In this document: positions 7,795 to 15,322 of the stretch, piece after piece
Numbering within the stretch: the first letter of the stretch is position 1
How the letters are laid out: every line of letters begins with the position of its first letter
From: Paeniglutamicibacter quisquiliarum
GTDB lineage: Bacteria > Actinomycetota > Actinomycetes > Actinomycetales > Micrococcaceae
Direction of reading: 5' to 3'
DNA: 39,893 nt
NCBI RefSeq assembly: GCF_019084045.1
Contig: NZ_JAHRED010000016.1
Coordinates: forward strand, 1 to 39,893
Notes under the pieces: generated by a model
Databases searched by the model: none
Told to the model about the DNA's origin: nothing
Seen by the model: only the letters and a program-made list of their open reading frames with translations
Program-made: the position numbers and the translations under genes

Positions 7795-9030
7795 ATGACA
7801 CAAGTAGCAGTAAACCCGTCTACCGAAGACACCCGTGCGGTCTTAGCCGAAGCCCCTTCGGCGCAGGTCGTCTCCGACATGGTCCAGCGCGTCCACGAGA
7901 TCGGCCCGCTGTTGCGCAAGAACGCGGTGGTTGCCGACCAGCAACGCGTGATGTCCGATGAGTCCATCGAGGCCTTGGATTCCATCGGGGCCATGCGCAT
8001 CGCAGCCATGCGGCGCTACGGGGGCCACGAGGGCGGCGCCTCTATGCTCCTGGAGGTCGCCCGCACCATCGGGTACTACGACCCTGCCGCCGCCTGGTGC
8101 ACCGTCATCTCCAACGGATCGGTCATGCTGGCCAACCGCTACTCCGATGAGGTCCTCGACGAGGTGTTCGCCGACGGCCCGGTGCGCATGGCCTCGATCT
8201 TCGCCAGCCCGCAAGGCACTGCAACCCCCGACGCAGGCGGCTGGCGGGTCACCGGCGAATGGCCGTTCGCCTCGAACTCCTCGCACTCCGAGTGGGCCAT
8301 TGGCATCCTCTTCATCGAGGACGGGACAAGCGAAACCCCGCAGATCGGCTTCGCATTGATGCGCCGCGGCGAATACGAGGTCAAGGACACCTGGTACACC
8401 ATCGGCATGCGCGGCTCGGGATCAAACACCATGTCCACCCGGGACCTGTGGGTGCCCCGGGATCGTGTCATCACGTTCCAGCAGCTGATGGGGGACGCGA
8501 ACGAAAAGGATCCAAACGCGACCTTTGCCCGGCGCCTCACCCCGCACCTGACCATGTCCACTACCATCCAGGCCGCGTCGCTGGGGGCCGCGGCAGCGGC
8601 GCTGGACTTCGTCACGGAAAAGGCCCAATCCCGCGGTATCACCTACACCCAGTACAAGCGCCAAATCGATTCGGGCGCCTTCGTGCAGAACCTGGGGCAG
8701 GCGAGCATGAAGATCGATTCGGCCCTGCTGCTGCTGCGTCGTTCCGCCGCCGAGATCGACGCCGCGGCCGCAAGCACCACGCCCATTCCTTTGGCGGATC
8801 GCGCACGGAACCGCGGCGGGATCGGGCACGCGGGCCACGAATTGGTGGACGCGGTCAACGACTTGTGCTGGTTGCACGGGACCGCGGCCTTTGCCGAAAA
8901 CAGCCTGCTGGGACGCATGTGGAGGGACATCAACACCGGGACACGGCACGCCTCGATTACCGCACCCATGGGCTATGAACTCCACGGCAACGGCATGACC
9001 GAGACCGACTACATCTCGACGAAGCTGTAG
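7795..9030 (+). CDS. Flavin-dependent monooxygenase of the acyl-CoA-dehydrogenase fold (HsaA/HpaH-like)
   Basis: Predicted 411-residue oxygenase component that uses reduced flavin supplied in trans. The N-terminal helical domain (RIAAMRRYGGHEGGASMLLE, then YDPAAAWCTVISNG), the middle beta domain (WRVTGEWPFASNSSHSEWAI, then GMRGSGSNTMSTRDLWVP) and the C-terminal acyl-CoA-dehydrogenase type-2 domain (LLRRSAAEIDAAA, then DLCWLHGTAAFAENS) match the class containing HsaA, HpaH C2 and DszC. The ATG at 7795 has only a weak AGAG upstream but fits the 8-nt operon spacing. A flavin reductase in the same locus strongly supports a two-component system. The substrate is unknown; an aromatic or polycyclic phenol released by the adjacent esterase is possible. 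Confidence 0.87.
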   Translation: MTQVAVNPSTEDTRAVLAEAPSAQVVSDMVQRVHEIGPLLRKNAVVADQQRVMSDESIEALDSIGAMRIAAMRRYGGHEGGASMLLEVARTIGYYDPAAAWCTVISNGSVMLANRYSDEVLDEVFADGPVRMASIFASPQGTATPDAGGWRVTGEWPFASNSSHSEWAIGILFIEDGTSETPQIGFALMRRGEYEVKDTWYTIGMRGSGSNTMSTRDLWVPRDRVITFQQLMGDANEKDPNATFARRLTPHLTMSTTIQAASLGAAAAALDFVTEKAQSRGITYTQYKRQIDSGAFVQNLGQASMKIDSALLLLRRSAAEIDAAAASTTPIPLADRARNRGGIGHAGHELVDAVNDLCWLHGTAAFAENSLLGRMWRDINTGTRHASITAPMGYELHGNGMTETDYISTKL

Positions 9031-9044
9031 GGCAACGACACGTG

Positions 9045-10388
9045 ATGGGAACCTCCAGCCCCGTCGCCCCGGGCGGATTCAGGGAAAGGACAAGCGAGGC
9101 GGGGATCCGTTCCGTGCTGGGCATCCGGTATGCGCGGCTGTCGGGAGGGGAACGGTTCGCCGCCCCCGTCGCGGCGGCCGGCCAGCTTGATGTCGACCGG
9201 CTGGCCGGGGTTCCCGTCTTTCCCCAGCTCCGCAGCCGGCTGGCTGCAGCCATGGGAACGGGCGAGCCCAATCCACAGGCCGAGGATGCCTTCTTCCTCA
9301 ATGTCTGGGCACCCGCAAATGCCATCGGAGCGCCGGTCGTGGTCTTTGTCCACGGCGGTGCCTGGATGGGCGGGGGAGGATCCAACGAATGGTATGACGG
9401 TTCGTTGCTGGCCGCCGAGGGCATGGTGGTAGTGACGGTGAACTACCGGCTGGGCCCCGTGGCCCACTTGGCGCCGCCGGACACACCCGACCTCCCGCTG
9501 CAGGATCTGGCACTGGCCCTTGCCTGGGTGCGGGAGAACATCGGGGCCTTCGGCGGGAACCCGGACGAAGTGACGGTGGCCGGGCAGTCGGCAGGGGCCT
9601 GGTACGTGCATCTGCTCAGCCTGGATCCTGCCGCGCGCGGGCTCATGCGCCGCGTGGCGCTGCTGAGCATGGCCACGCGCCAACCGTGGACGCGCGAACG
9701 TCTCGGTGCCGTGAGGGATGCTGCGGCCCGGCTCCTGCATCCGCAGACGATGGAAAACGCCGGGATCCCGGATCTGTTGAGGGCCGGCGCCGGCGCCCTG
9801 CAGGAAACCGCCTTGCCGCGGCCCGTGGGGCACGCTGCCTCCGGGTACCTGCCCAGCGAAGCGGAGAACATTCCCGGGCGCTTCCTTGACCCCGCATGGT
9901 GCGCGCAACACCGCCACGTCGAGGAGGTCCTGCTCAGCTTCACGGCCGATGAAACGGCGACGTTCTTCTTCGCCTCGGATCCGGAGCGTGCGGTGACCCA
10001 TGAAATGGTTGAGGACTGGATCGCGGCCCTGGATCCCGGCGCCGTGCCGCCCGCAGCGGAAACCCGGTCCCGGGGGCCCTACGAGCGGCTGGTGGCGATT
10101 TCATCGTGGATCCAGTTCCAGCGATTCCCCACGGAACTCCATGCCGCCTACCGCCAGCGAGGACTTGCTTCGGAGCTGATGGAACTAAGCATGCGCAGCC
10201 CGCTGCCGGGGCTGATGGGCGGGCATTGCCTCGACTTGCCGTTCTGGTTCGGAACCCGCCGCGCCTGGGCCGACGCGCCCATGCTCGAAGGCACCGACCC
10301 CGAGCAATTCGCTAGGCAGTCGCTGGTGCTGCGCCGGCGGCTTGCCGGGTTCGTCCTTGGCCGGCCGGAGCCCCCGCCGAATGGATGA
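9045..10388 (+). CDS. Type-B carboxylesterase (alpha/beta hydrolase)
   Basis: Predicted serine esterase of about 447 residues. Visible signatures are the oxyanion-hole HGGAWMGGG, NYRLGPVAHL, the nucleophile elbow GQSAG, the acidic residue in FTADETATFFF, and the catalytic His in GGHCLDLPFWFG. The last two align with the Glu and His of the para-nitrobenzyl esterase/cholinesterase family. There is no signal peptide, so it should be cytoplasmic. GTG at 9042 and ATG at 9045 are both possible starts and differ by one residue. It closes the cupin-SnoaL-monooxygenase operon, 14 nt after the oxygenase, and its 3' end overlaps the convergent PaaX-family gene by 77 nt. Its likely job is to release an alcohol, phenol or acid for the monooxygenase. 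Confidence 0.86.
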   Translation: MGTSSPVAPGGFRERTSEAGIRSVLGIRYARLSGGERFAAPVAAAGQLDVDRLAGVPVFPQLRSRLAAAMGTGEPNPQAEDAFFLNVWAPANAIGAPVVVFVHGGAWMGGGGSNEWYDGSLLAAEGMVVVTVNYRLGPVAHLAPPDTPDLPLQDLALALAWVRENIGAFGGNPDEVTVAGQSAGAWYVHLLSLDPAARGLMRRVALLSMATRQPWTRERLGAVRDAAARLLHPQTMENAGIPDLLRAGAGALQETALPRPVGHAASGYLPSEAENIPGRFLDPAWCAQHRHVEEVLLSFTADETATFFFASDPERAVTHEMVEDWIAALDPGAVPPAAETRSRGPYERLVAISSWIQFQRFPTELHAAYRQRGLASELMELSMRSPLPGLMGGHCLDLPFWFGTRRAWADAPMLEGTDPEQFARQSLVLRRRLAGFVLGRPEPPPNG

Positions 10389-11241
10389 CCCGCTGGGCGT
10401 GCCAGCCCGCCAGCGGGCTGAGCCGCGCCCGCAGGTCCAGGAAGAGGGAACGCGCCTCGCCGCCCTTCCAGGATTCGGGCAGCGCCTCGGCCGGAAGGCC
10501 CGGATCCAGATAGGGCAGGGCGCGCCAATCGGTCACCATCCGAATGAAGTCTCCGAAGGCCGCCCGTGAGCCGGCTTCCGTCTGCTGGGCCGGATCGCCC
10601 CATCTGCCCAGCAACACGGAGTACTTGTCGATAAATTCCTGGTAGTGGGCTTCCAGGCTGTCCAGGTCCCACCACTGGGCCACCTTGGTTCGCAGTTCCT
10701 TCGGCCCGCCATGGTCGGCGTGGAAAAAGTCGACGAATTGGAGCAGGTCGTTGTCCTGCAGGTATTCCAGGGCCTCGTCGTAGACGTTCCCCGGGGCAAC
10801 ACACAGTCCGGCACCGACCACGCCGAACCCCATCCGGGCCAGCCCGCTGCGGATCTTGTGGCGCTGCCCACGCTGGGCCTCTGGAACCGAAAACGACACC
10901 AGCAGCCAGGGATCGGAGACCCGTGCCGGGTGAGGCGAGAAGATGCGTTCGTCGCCCACGCGCATGTGTTCCTCCAACGCGGGCGACAGGGCATACCCCG
11001 CCTCGCCCTTGACATGTTCGCTAATGAGCACTTCGCGTTTTTTCAACCGGGAAATCGACGACCGGACACTCGCCGGCTCGGCACCGAGATCCTGCAGCAA
11101 TTGCACGATGGCGGCCACGGCGATCGGAACACCGGCCGGACGCGCGTAGAGACCAAAGACCGTCAGGATATGACGATGGTGGGCAGCCTGCCCCAACTCC
11201 CCGGTCAGGCGACCGGCAATGATTTCTTCAATTGCACGCAT
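10312..11241 (-). CDS. PaaX-family transcriptional repressor
   Basis: Predicted 309-residue regulator. It has an N-terminal winged helix (about residues 20-90, including ASVRSSISRLKKREVL), a PaaX central domain (WLLVSFSVPEAQRGQRHKIR, then LARMGFGVVGAGLCVAP) and a PaaX C-terminal domain (YLDPGLPAEALPESW). PaaX proteins repress aromatic-acid pathways and are released by CoA thioesters. The gene is convergent with the esterase gene and overlaps its 3' end by 77 nt, so expression of one may interfere with the other. It is the only regulator in the cluster and therefore the best candidate for the inverted repeat at 6728-6760. The C-terminal tail is Ala/Gly-rich and may be poorly conserved. Confidence 0.87.
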   Translation of the reverse strand: MRAIEEIIAGRLTGELGQAAHHRHILTVFGLYARPAGVPIAVAAIVQLLQDLGAEPASVRSSISRLKKREVLISEHVKGEAGYALSPALEEHMRVGDERIFSPHPARVSDPWLLVSFSVPEAQRGQRHKIRSGLARMGFGVVGAGLCVAPGNVYDEALEYLQDNDLLQFVDFFHADHGGPKELRTKVAQWWDLDSLEAHYQEFIDKYSVLLGRWGDPAQQTEAGSRAAFGDFIRMVTDWRALPYLDPGLPAEALPESWKGGEARSLFLDLRARLSPLAGWHAQRVIHSAGAPAGQGRTRQAAGAAPATA

Positions 11242-11242
11242 A

Positions 11243-11264
11243 CTTCGAGCGTATCAATACGAAG
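11243..11264. promoter_or_regulatory. Palindrome immediately upstream of the PaaX-family gene
   Basis: CGTAT and ATACG (11250-11261) form a short palindrome nested in a wider CTTCG/CGAAG inverted repeat (11243-11264), starting 2 nt before the start codon. This placement suits an autoregulatory operator, but the short arms make it tentative. Confidence 0.35.
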
Positions 11265-11478
11265 GCATGCGTAACGCAAAGTCCATGGTCATAATCAGCC
11301 CATCCTTGCACGGACTGACCGGCATCTCGCAAACGAAGGGCGCTGGTCCGGAACCCAACGAGGCATTTGGCGCCACCTCCGCCGACTGGCATATCTCCCA
11401 GGAAACCGTGGGAGCGCGACCCCATCCCAAGCCGGATCACTGAGCAGATTCCCCGATGGACGGGAAAGCATCATCGTG

Positions 11479-11503
11479 CGACAGGAGTGCGGTTATCGGC
11501 GAT
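11479..11503 (+). repeat. Copy B of the AGTGCGGTTATCGGCGAT repeat, left of the DUF1016 gene
   Basis: The exact 18-nt core is at 11486-11503. With copy C at 12869-12886, in the same orientation, it brackets the DUF1016 nuclease gene. The intergenic stretch 11265-11747 holds this repeat and the palindrome at 11683-11711; no gene is seen in it. Confidence 0.75.
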
Positions 11504-11682
11504 TAGACCATTCCGGTAGACGTGGCGGGAGTACCCACATCTACCGTATATTTCCTCGAATCCACACGGCGCCGGACGTGGCTTCCCGATCAGAAAGTGC
11601 CCATTGCCCCCGCTCAGCCCGTCCGCGGCAACCCCTGCCAATAATTATCTTGTCAGTTGATGGGGTCAGGCCCTTTGTCCGC

Positions 11683-11711
11683 CAATTGTCCGGACGGCGT
11701 CTGGACAATTG
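11683..11711. promoter_or_regulatory. 29-nt palindrome upstream of the DUF1016 gene
   Basis: Outer arms CAATTGTCC and GGACAATTG pair perfectly; the inner five bases pair with one mismatch. It ends 36 nt before the DUF1016 start codon, and 27 of its 29 bases recur inside that gene at 12046-12074. It could be an autoregulatory operator. Confidence 0.6.
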
Positions 11712-11747
11712 GGCCGGGACGTCGGTGCCTCCAACTAGGGTTGAACC

Positions 11748-12794
11748 ATGACCGAGCTCGAGCCTGACCTTCCCGGGGACTATTCCGACGCACTCACCAC
11801 CCTGAAAGACCTCGTACGGGAAGCACAGCACCGCGCGCAGCGCGTCGTGAACACCGCCATGATCGAGCTGTACTGGAACATTGGCCGCACCATCCTTCAG
11901 CGCCAGCATGGCCAGCCATGGGGGAGCAAGGTCCTTGACCGGATCGCCCACGACCTGCGCGCGGAGTTCCCTCATATGAAGGGATTCTCCCGGACCAATG
12001 TGTACAACATGCGTGCCTTCGCCGCGGCCTGGAACGGCGAGGAACCAATTGTCCAGACGCCGTCTGGACAATTGAGCTGGAGTCACAACGTCGCGCTCCT
12101 GAACAAGCTGGACGACCATGAACTGCGTCGCTGGTACGCCTCACGGGCCGTCCAGCATGGCTGGTCGGTGGCCGTCCTGGAGCACCAGATCCGCACGTCC
12201 CTGCACACCCGCACCGGTGCGGCCCCGAACAACCTCGAGGCACGGCTGCCGGGCGAAGGCACAGACCTGGCGCGGGAGGTCGCCAAGGACCCCCTGGTGC
12301 TGGACTTCCTGGGACTCACCGAGGAAGCCCAAGAACACGCCCTGGAGGAGGCCATGACGCTGCGCCTGTCTCAGACCCTGGCCGAATTCGGGCCGGGCTT
12401 TGCCTTCGTGGGGCGCCAATATCACCTGGATGTCGACGGGGACGACTTCTTCGTGGACCTCCTGCTGTACCACGTGCCTTCGGACCGCTACGTGGTGGTG
12501 GAGCTCAAGGCCGGCAAGTTCAAGCCCGAGCATCTGGGACAGCTGAACTTCTACGTCGCTGCCGTCGACGACATGCTCCGGTTGCCCCGGCAGGCACCGA
12601 CCGTCGGGATCCTGGTGTGCGGGTCCAAGAACGACCGCACCGTGCGCTATGCCCTGGACGGTTCCGCCCAGCCCCTGGCCGTGACGTCCTACACGTACGA
12701 GGCCCTGCCGGTCGATGAGAAAGCGACCCTTCCGTCCCCGGATGCCATCACCGCAGCACTCGAGCACGATCCGAAGATCCTGCCCGACGCGTGA
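11748..12794 (+). CDS. DUF1016 (YhcG-like) PD-(D/E)XK nuclease-domain protein
   Basis: Predicted 348-residue protein. The N-terminal DUF1016 helical domain begins with ALTTLKDLVREAQHRAQ and MIELYWNIGRTILQRQ. The C-terminal PD-(D/E)XK nuclease core shows the acidic residue in FFVDLLLYH and the ExK triad in VVELKAGKF, followed by GQLNFYVAAVD. Members occur beside restriction systems and in phage-defence settings and are presumed DNA nucleases. Here the gene stands alone between two copies of an 18-nt direct repeat, upstream of a type III restriction-modification locus. Residues about 99-109 (IVQTPSGQL) are encoded by a 29-nt palindrome. A decayed relative lies on the opposite strand at 13147-13360. 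Confidence 0.9.
   Translation: MTELEPDLPGDYSDALTTLKDLVREAQHRAQRVVNTAMIELYWNIGRTILQRQHGQPWGSKVLDRIAHDLRAEFPHMKGFSRTNVYNMRAFAAAWNGEEPIVQTPSGQLSWSHNVALLNKLDDHELRRWYASRAVQHGWSVAVLEHQIRTSLHTRTGAAPNNLEARLPGEGTDLAREVAKDPLVLDFLGLTEEAQEHALEEAMTLRLSQTLAEFGPGFAFVGRQYHLDVDGDDFFVDLLLYHVPSDRYVVVELKAGKFKPEHLGQLNFYVAAVDDMLRLPRQAPTVGILVCGSKNDRTVRYALDGSAQPLAVTSYTYEALPVDEKATLPSPDAITAALEHDPKILPDA
12046..12074. repeat. Near-perfect 29-nt palindrome inside the DUF1016 coding sequence
   Basis: Arms CAATTGTCCAGACG (12046-12059) and CGTCTGGACAATTG (12061-12074) are perfectly complementary around a single central base. It differs from the upstream palindrome at 11683-11711 at only two positions. Confidence 0.8.
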
Positions 12795-12868
12795 CGCTTT
12801 GAAGGAGCCACCACACACGTCTCCGAACGGTGCAGGTCACCCAGAAAAATCGGCGGAGAAATGACGAA

Positions 12869-12886
12869 AGTGCGGTTATCGGCGAT
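12869..12886 (+). repeat. Copy C of the AGTGCGGTTATCGGCGAT repeat, right of the DUF1016 gene
   Basis: Exact 18-nt match to copies A and B, lying 74 nt after the DUF1016 stop codon and in the same orientation. Together with copy B it gives direct repeats 1383 nt apart. Confidence 0.75.
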
Positions 12887-12927
12887 TGAAGTGTGGGAAT
12901 CGCGGGAACCCACGTTTTTGCGCCCAT

Positions 12928-12961
12928 AGTGGTGGGTGCCCCGATCCGGGCACCCACCACT
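12928..12961. terminator. Hairpin between the DUF1016 gene and the small basic ORF
   Basis: A perfect 14-bp inverted repeat (12928-12941 with 12948-12961) has a 6-nt loop. It lies 13 nt beyond the stop of the convergent 39-residue ORF and 133 nt beyond the DUF1016 stop, so it may end both transcripts. There is no clear T-run on either side. Confidence 0.6.
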
Positions 12962-12974
12962 GCTGGCTTGGTTC

Positions 12975-13094
12975 CTAGCCCTTGCCGAGCGTGGATCCCG
13001 CCTGGGACTTGGCCGGCTTGCTCGAGGAATTCGAGGCGAGTTTCGCTCCCGCCTTGGACAGCGCCGCCTTGGAAGGCTTCGATGATTTGCCCAT
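12975..13094 (-). CDS. Small basic Ser/Lys/Ala-rich protein (39 residues)
   Basis: An ORF too short for usual gene calling, encoding a 39-residue, strongly basic protein with no acidic residue. It reads MGKSSKPSKAALSKAG at the start and SKPAKSQAGSTLGKG at the end, so an SKPxK...AG element appears twice. The start is supported by a strong AAGGGGGTG Shine-Dalgarno sequence 4 nt upstream of ATG, and the stop is followed by a 14-bp hairpin. The upstream leader can fold over the ribosome-binding site. A nucleic-acid- or ribosome-associated role is conceivable from the charge, but I do not recognise a characterised family. Confidence 0.68.
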   Translation of the reverse strand: MGKSSKPSKAALSKAGAKLASNSSSKPAKSQAGSTLGKG

Positions 13095-13098
13095 GTTT

Positions 13099-13133
13099 CA
13101 CCCCCTTTCCGGGGTGCCCCTGCCACTGGGGCA
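13099..13133 (-). promoter_or_regulatory. Two tandem leader hairpins, one masking the Shine-Dalgarno sequence
   Basis: On the minus strand, TGCCCC pairs with GGGGCA (13115-13133), then CACCCC pairs with GGGGTG (13099-13116). The second right arm is the ribosome-binding site of the 39-residue ORF. The facing GGGGCA and CACCCC segments could also pair alternatively, which would free that site. Confidence 0.45.
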
Positions 13134-13146
13134 GATGTGGCACACC

Positions 13147-13360
13147 CTACAAGACTGCTCCAACGCTTCGGGATTTTGATCTATCCGTGTCGTCCGGGAA
13201 CGCGTCGAGGGTAGCAATGAGTTGGTCCTTGGCCGGCGCCAGCACCCGGTCGGGGATGGTGAGCTGGTCGTGGGTGTAGGCGGCGACGGCCACCGGGTAG
13301 GTGGAGCGTCAGAGTGCGTAGCACGCGGTGCGGTCGTTCTTGCTGCAGCAGGTGAGGGTG
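13147..13360 (-). pseudogene. Remnant of a second DUF1016 nuclease gene (C-terminal end)
   Basis: The minus-strand frame ending at 13147 reads CSKNDRTACYAL, then a TGA stop (13309-13311), then RSTYPVAVAAYTHDQLTIP and a tail ending DAFPDD. This aligns with the C-terminus of the intact DUF1016 protein (GSKNDRTVRYALDGSAQPL and VTSYTYEALPV). The N-terminal two-thirds and the nuclease triad are missing, and an in-frame stop is present, so this is a decayed copy. It lies on the opposite strand to the intact gene, about 350 nt downstream of it. No gene is seen between 13361 and the terminator at 13467. Confidence 0.75.
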
Positions 13361-13466
13361 CCCGCGGTGGGGGGAGGGGGCCTCGCGCCGGAGCGTGTGA
13401 TCCACCAGTTCCGCCGACGGTGGTTCCTTAGCGCCGTAGAAGTTTCACCTACAAGTGACCGGTTCA

Positions 13467-13494
13467 GGGGGACGGCGCGCTCGCGCCGTCCCCT
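13467..13494 (-). terminator. GC-rich terminator of the 303-residue hypothetical gene
   Basis: GGGGACGGCGCG (13468-13479, allowing one bulged G) pairs with CGCGCCGTCCCC (13482-13493). It lies 18 nt beyond the minus-strand stop codon at 13512. Confidence 0.6.
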
Positions 13495-13511
13495 AGTCCG
13501 TCGAAGTGGTG

Positions 13512-14423
13512 CTAGCTGGCCTGGTCCAGTTCCTTGTTCAGGTGCTCACGGATCCGAGCCGCATCCATGGGAGTGAATTTCTCGTCCACTTCCCGCTGGT
13601 AGAGCCTGATGTGCGCGACCTTGCCGAGGTCCTGAACGGTCCGGTTTCGATTGAAGGTCCTGACCTCCGGGTGGTCCGCTTTGATCGCTTCCTTGGTCGG
13701 ACGGTCTCGCTTGCCGTCGCGGTCGTAGGTCGTCAGGTCGAGCTGTTCCTGCCTGGTCGTGTACCGGTTGTAGTACGGCCGGTCGCTCATGAGGAGTTTG
13801 TCGCTGACCCAGCCAAGTGGAAGCAGGATCAGTTGCTTCCCTCCGATGTAGGGAAGCTTCACGTCTCGCTCGATCCACGCCAAGGTGTTGGGATCCCAGA
13901 GCATGATCGCTTCGATGGAGGTCTCACGGGCCAGCTGGGGGTAGCTGACCATCATCTCCTGAGTGAAATCCACGAGGATGTCCATCACAATGCGGGTGAC
14001 CATGTCAGAGATCAGGTCCTTGCCCACGCCCTCGAGGAAGAGTGGGAGATGTTCGATGCGGTGCAGCGCCTTATCGGAACAGACGGGATCGCCAAGCGCA
14101 TCCCAGAGCGTCTGCCCGAGGCCCTTGCCGAACCCCTTCCCGTCTGTCCCGCGAGCCGAATAACCCAGCCTGGTTTGGCCGGGTTCCCTCATGCGCTGGA
14201 GAGTGTCCAAACCGCGGCTCCGCTCCACCAGGTCCGGGCTGCGGCGCCAATGCAACACTTCCTCGAAGAAAGAAATGAGGCGGGCGTCTGCCTGGAGGGA
14301 GTATCGGCACGAGCCATTCCTGATGGCGCTCGGATCCACAAAGATCCTATTGTCGTGATCAACGTCCACATCTACGAAGGGGACGCTTGGGGGGAGCCCG
14401 AAGGCATTACTGAGGTAGGCCAT
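13512..14423 (-). CDS. Uncharacterised 303-residue protein in the defence-like segment
   Basis: I do not recognise a named family. The start at 14423 is well supported by AGGAGG 6 nt upstream; a longer frame exists but lacks a site. The protein is soluble, with no membrane segment. An acidic N-terminal run, FVDVDVDHDNRIFVDPSAIR, is followed by a helical part and FLEGVGKDLISDMVTRIVMD in the middle. A charged C-terminal third contains TTYDRDGKRDRPTKEAIK. The clustered Asp residues could bind metal (inference). It stands alone between the DUF1016 remnant and the type III restriction gene, so a defence-linked role is possible but rests on neighbourhood only. Confidence 0.8.
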   Translation of the reverse strand: MAYLSNAFGLPPSVPFVDVDVDHDNRIFVDPSAIRNGSCRYSLQADARLISFFEEVLHWRRSPDLVERSRGLDTLQRMREPGQTRLGYSARGTDGKGFGKGLGQTLWDALGDPVCSDKALHRIEHLPLFLEGVGKDLISDMVTRIVMDILVDFTQEMMVSYPQLARETSIEAIMLWDPNTLAWIERDVKLPYIGGKQLILLPLGWVSDKLLMSDRPYYNRYTTRQEQLDLTTYDRDGKRDRPTKEAIKADHPEVRTFNRNRTVQDLGKVAHIRLYQREVDEKFTPMDAARIREHLNKELDQAS

Positions 14424-15322
14424 GATGGCCCTCCTATCTCCTGGCCTATTGGCCCGGGTATAGCCCATGCACACTGTGCGCGTGGGTAACGCAATGCAGC
14501 ACTGGGGCTGCGTGGCGCGCACCTTGGTCCGGTTGGACTTTGGCGCCTATCCCGGAGTAAGCTGAGATATCGGTTCCAACGATACTCACCCTGCTCGGGA
14601 CTCCTTCGCTTGAAGGAAGCCAGTGGGGTAAAAGTGTTTAAACACTGCTGACCACTTTCAATTGTACCACACGCCACAGGTGTCTCTGCGAAAGTCTGTT
14701 CGAGTAGCCCTCAGCGGCCTTCCAGACGCCTCGTGAGGGCCTTTCCGTCAGCACCGCCCTTCCTGGCCGCCTACGGTGTTGAGTCCCGTTACCGAGGCGC
14801 TGACGCCCTTACTTCCAGCCCTCGTACAGTTGGGCAGAGCGCGATGGGACGGCAGTGCCCCCACGGAACCCAAATCCTCACCTGGTCGAGCCCCTCTGGA
14901 CGGGCCACCGTGGCAGGGTCGGGATCGGCCCCGACGCAATGTCCGTTGGCGCGCGGGGCCGGCGGACCGCTTGACGCCACCTCAGCGGTACTCGCCTTGT
15001 CCCCGAGGTGACCGAATCTACAGCACTCTTCGGGGGCCTTGGCCTTCTGGACCCGGTGCTCAGTTCTTAGGGAGAGTGCTATCTGAAGTCGGCCTGGTCA
15101 CGCGAACGCCTGGTGTCTTGTCGCAGCATCGTCTGATGAGCGCAGTAGCTGTCTCCCAGACGAGGCAGGAAGTCGCGAACTACCAACGAGAAGTGGTTTT
15201 CGAGGAGCGGTCTCACGGCATCTAAATCATAGGTGGCGACCCGCAGCCTCTAATGAGACATTTGTACGATTGCCTCCAATGTGTCGTGGAATCCACGCAT
15301 CTCACGTGGCTGCATTCCGCCA
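14424..15322. other. Intergenic stretch of about 900 nt, no recognised gene
   Basis: Open frames here look accidental, with no matching motifs or start sites. A perfect 14-bp palindrome, AGTGTTTAAACACT, lies at 14633-14646, about 210 nt before the start of the minus-strand hypothetical gene. It could be an operator. A small CCTTC/GAAGG hairpin lies at 14603-14616. Confidence 0.5.
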
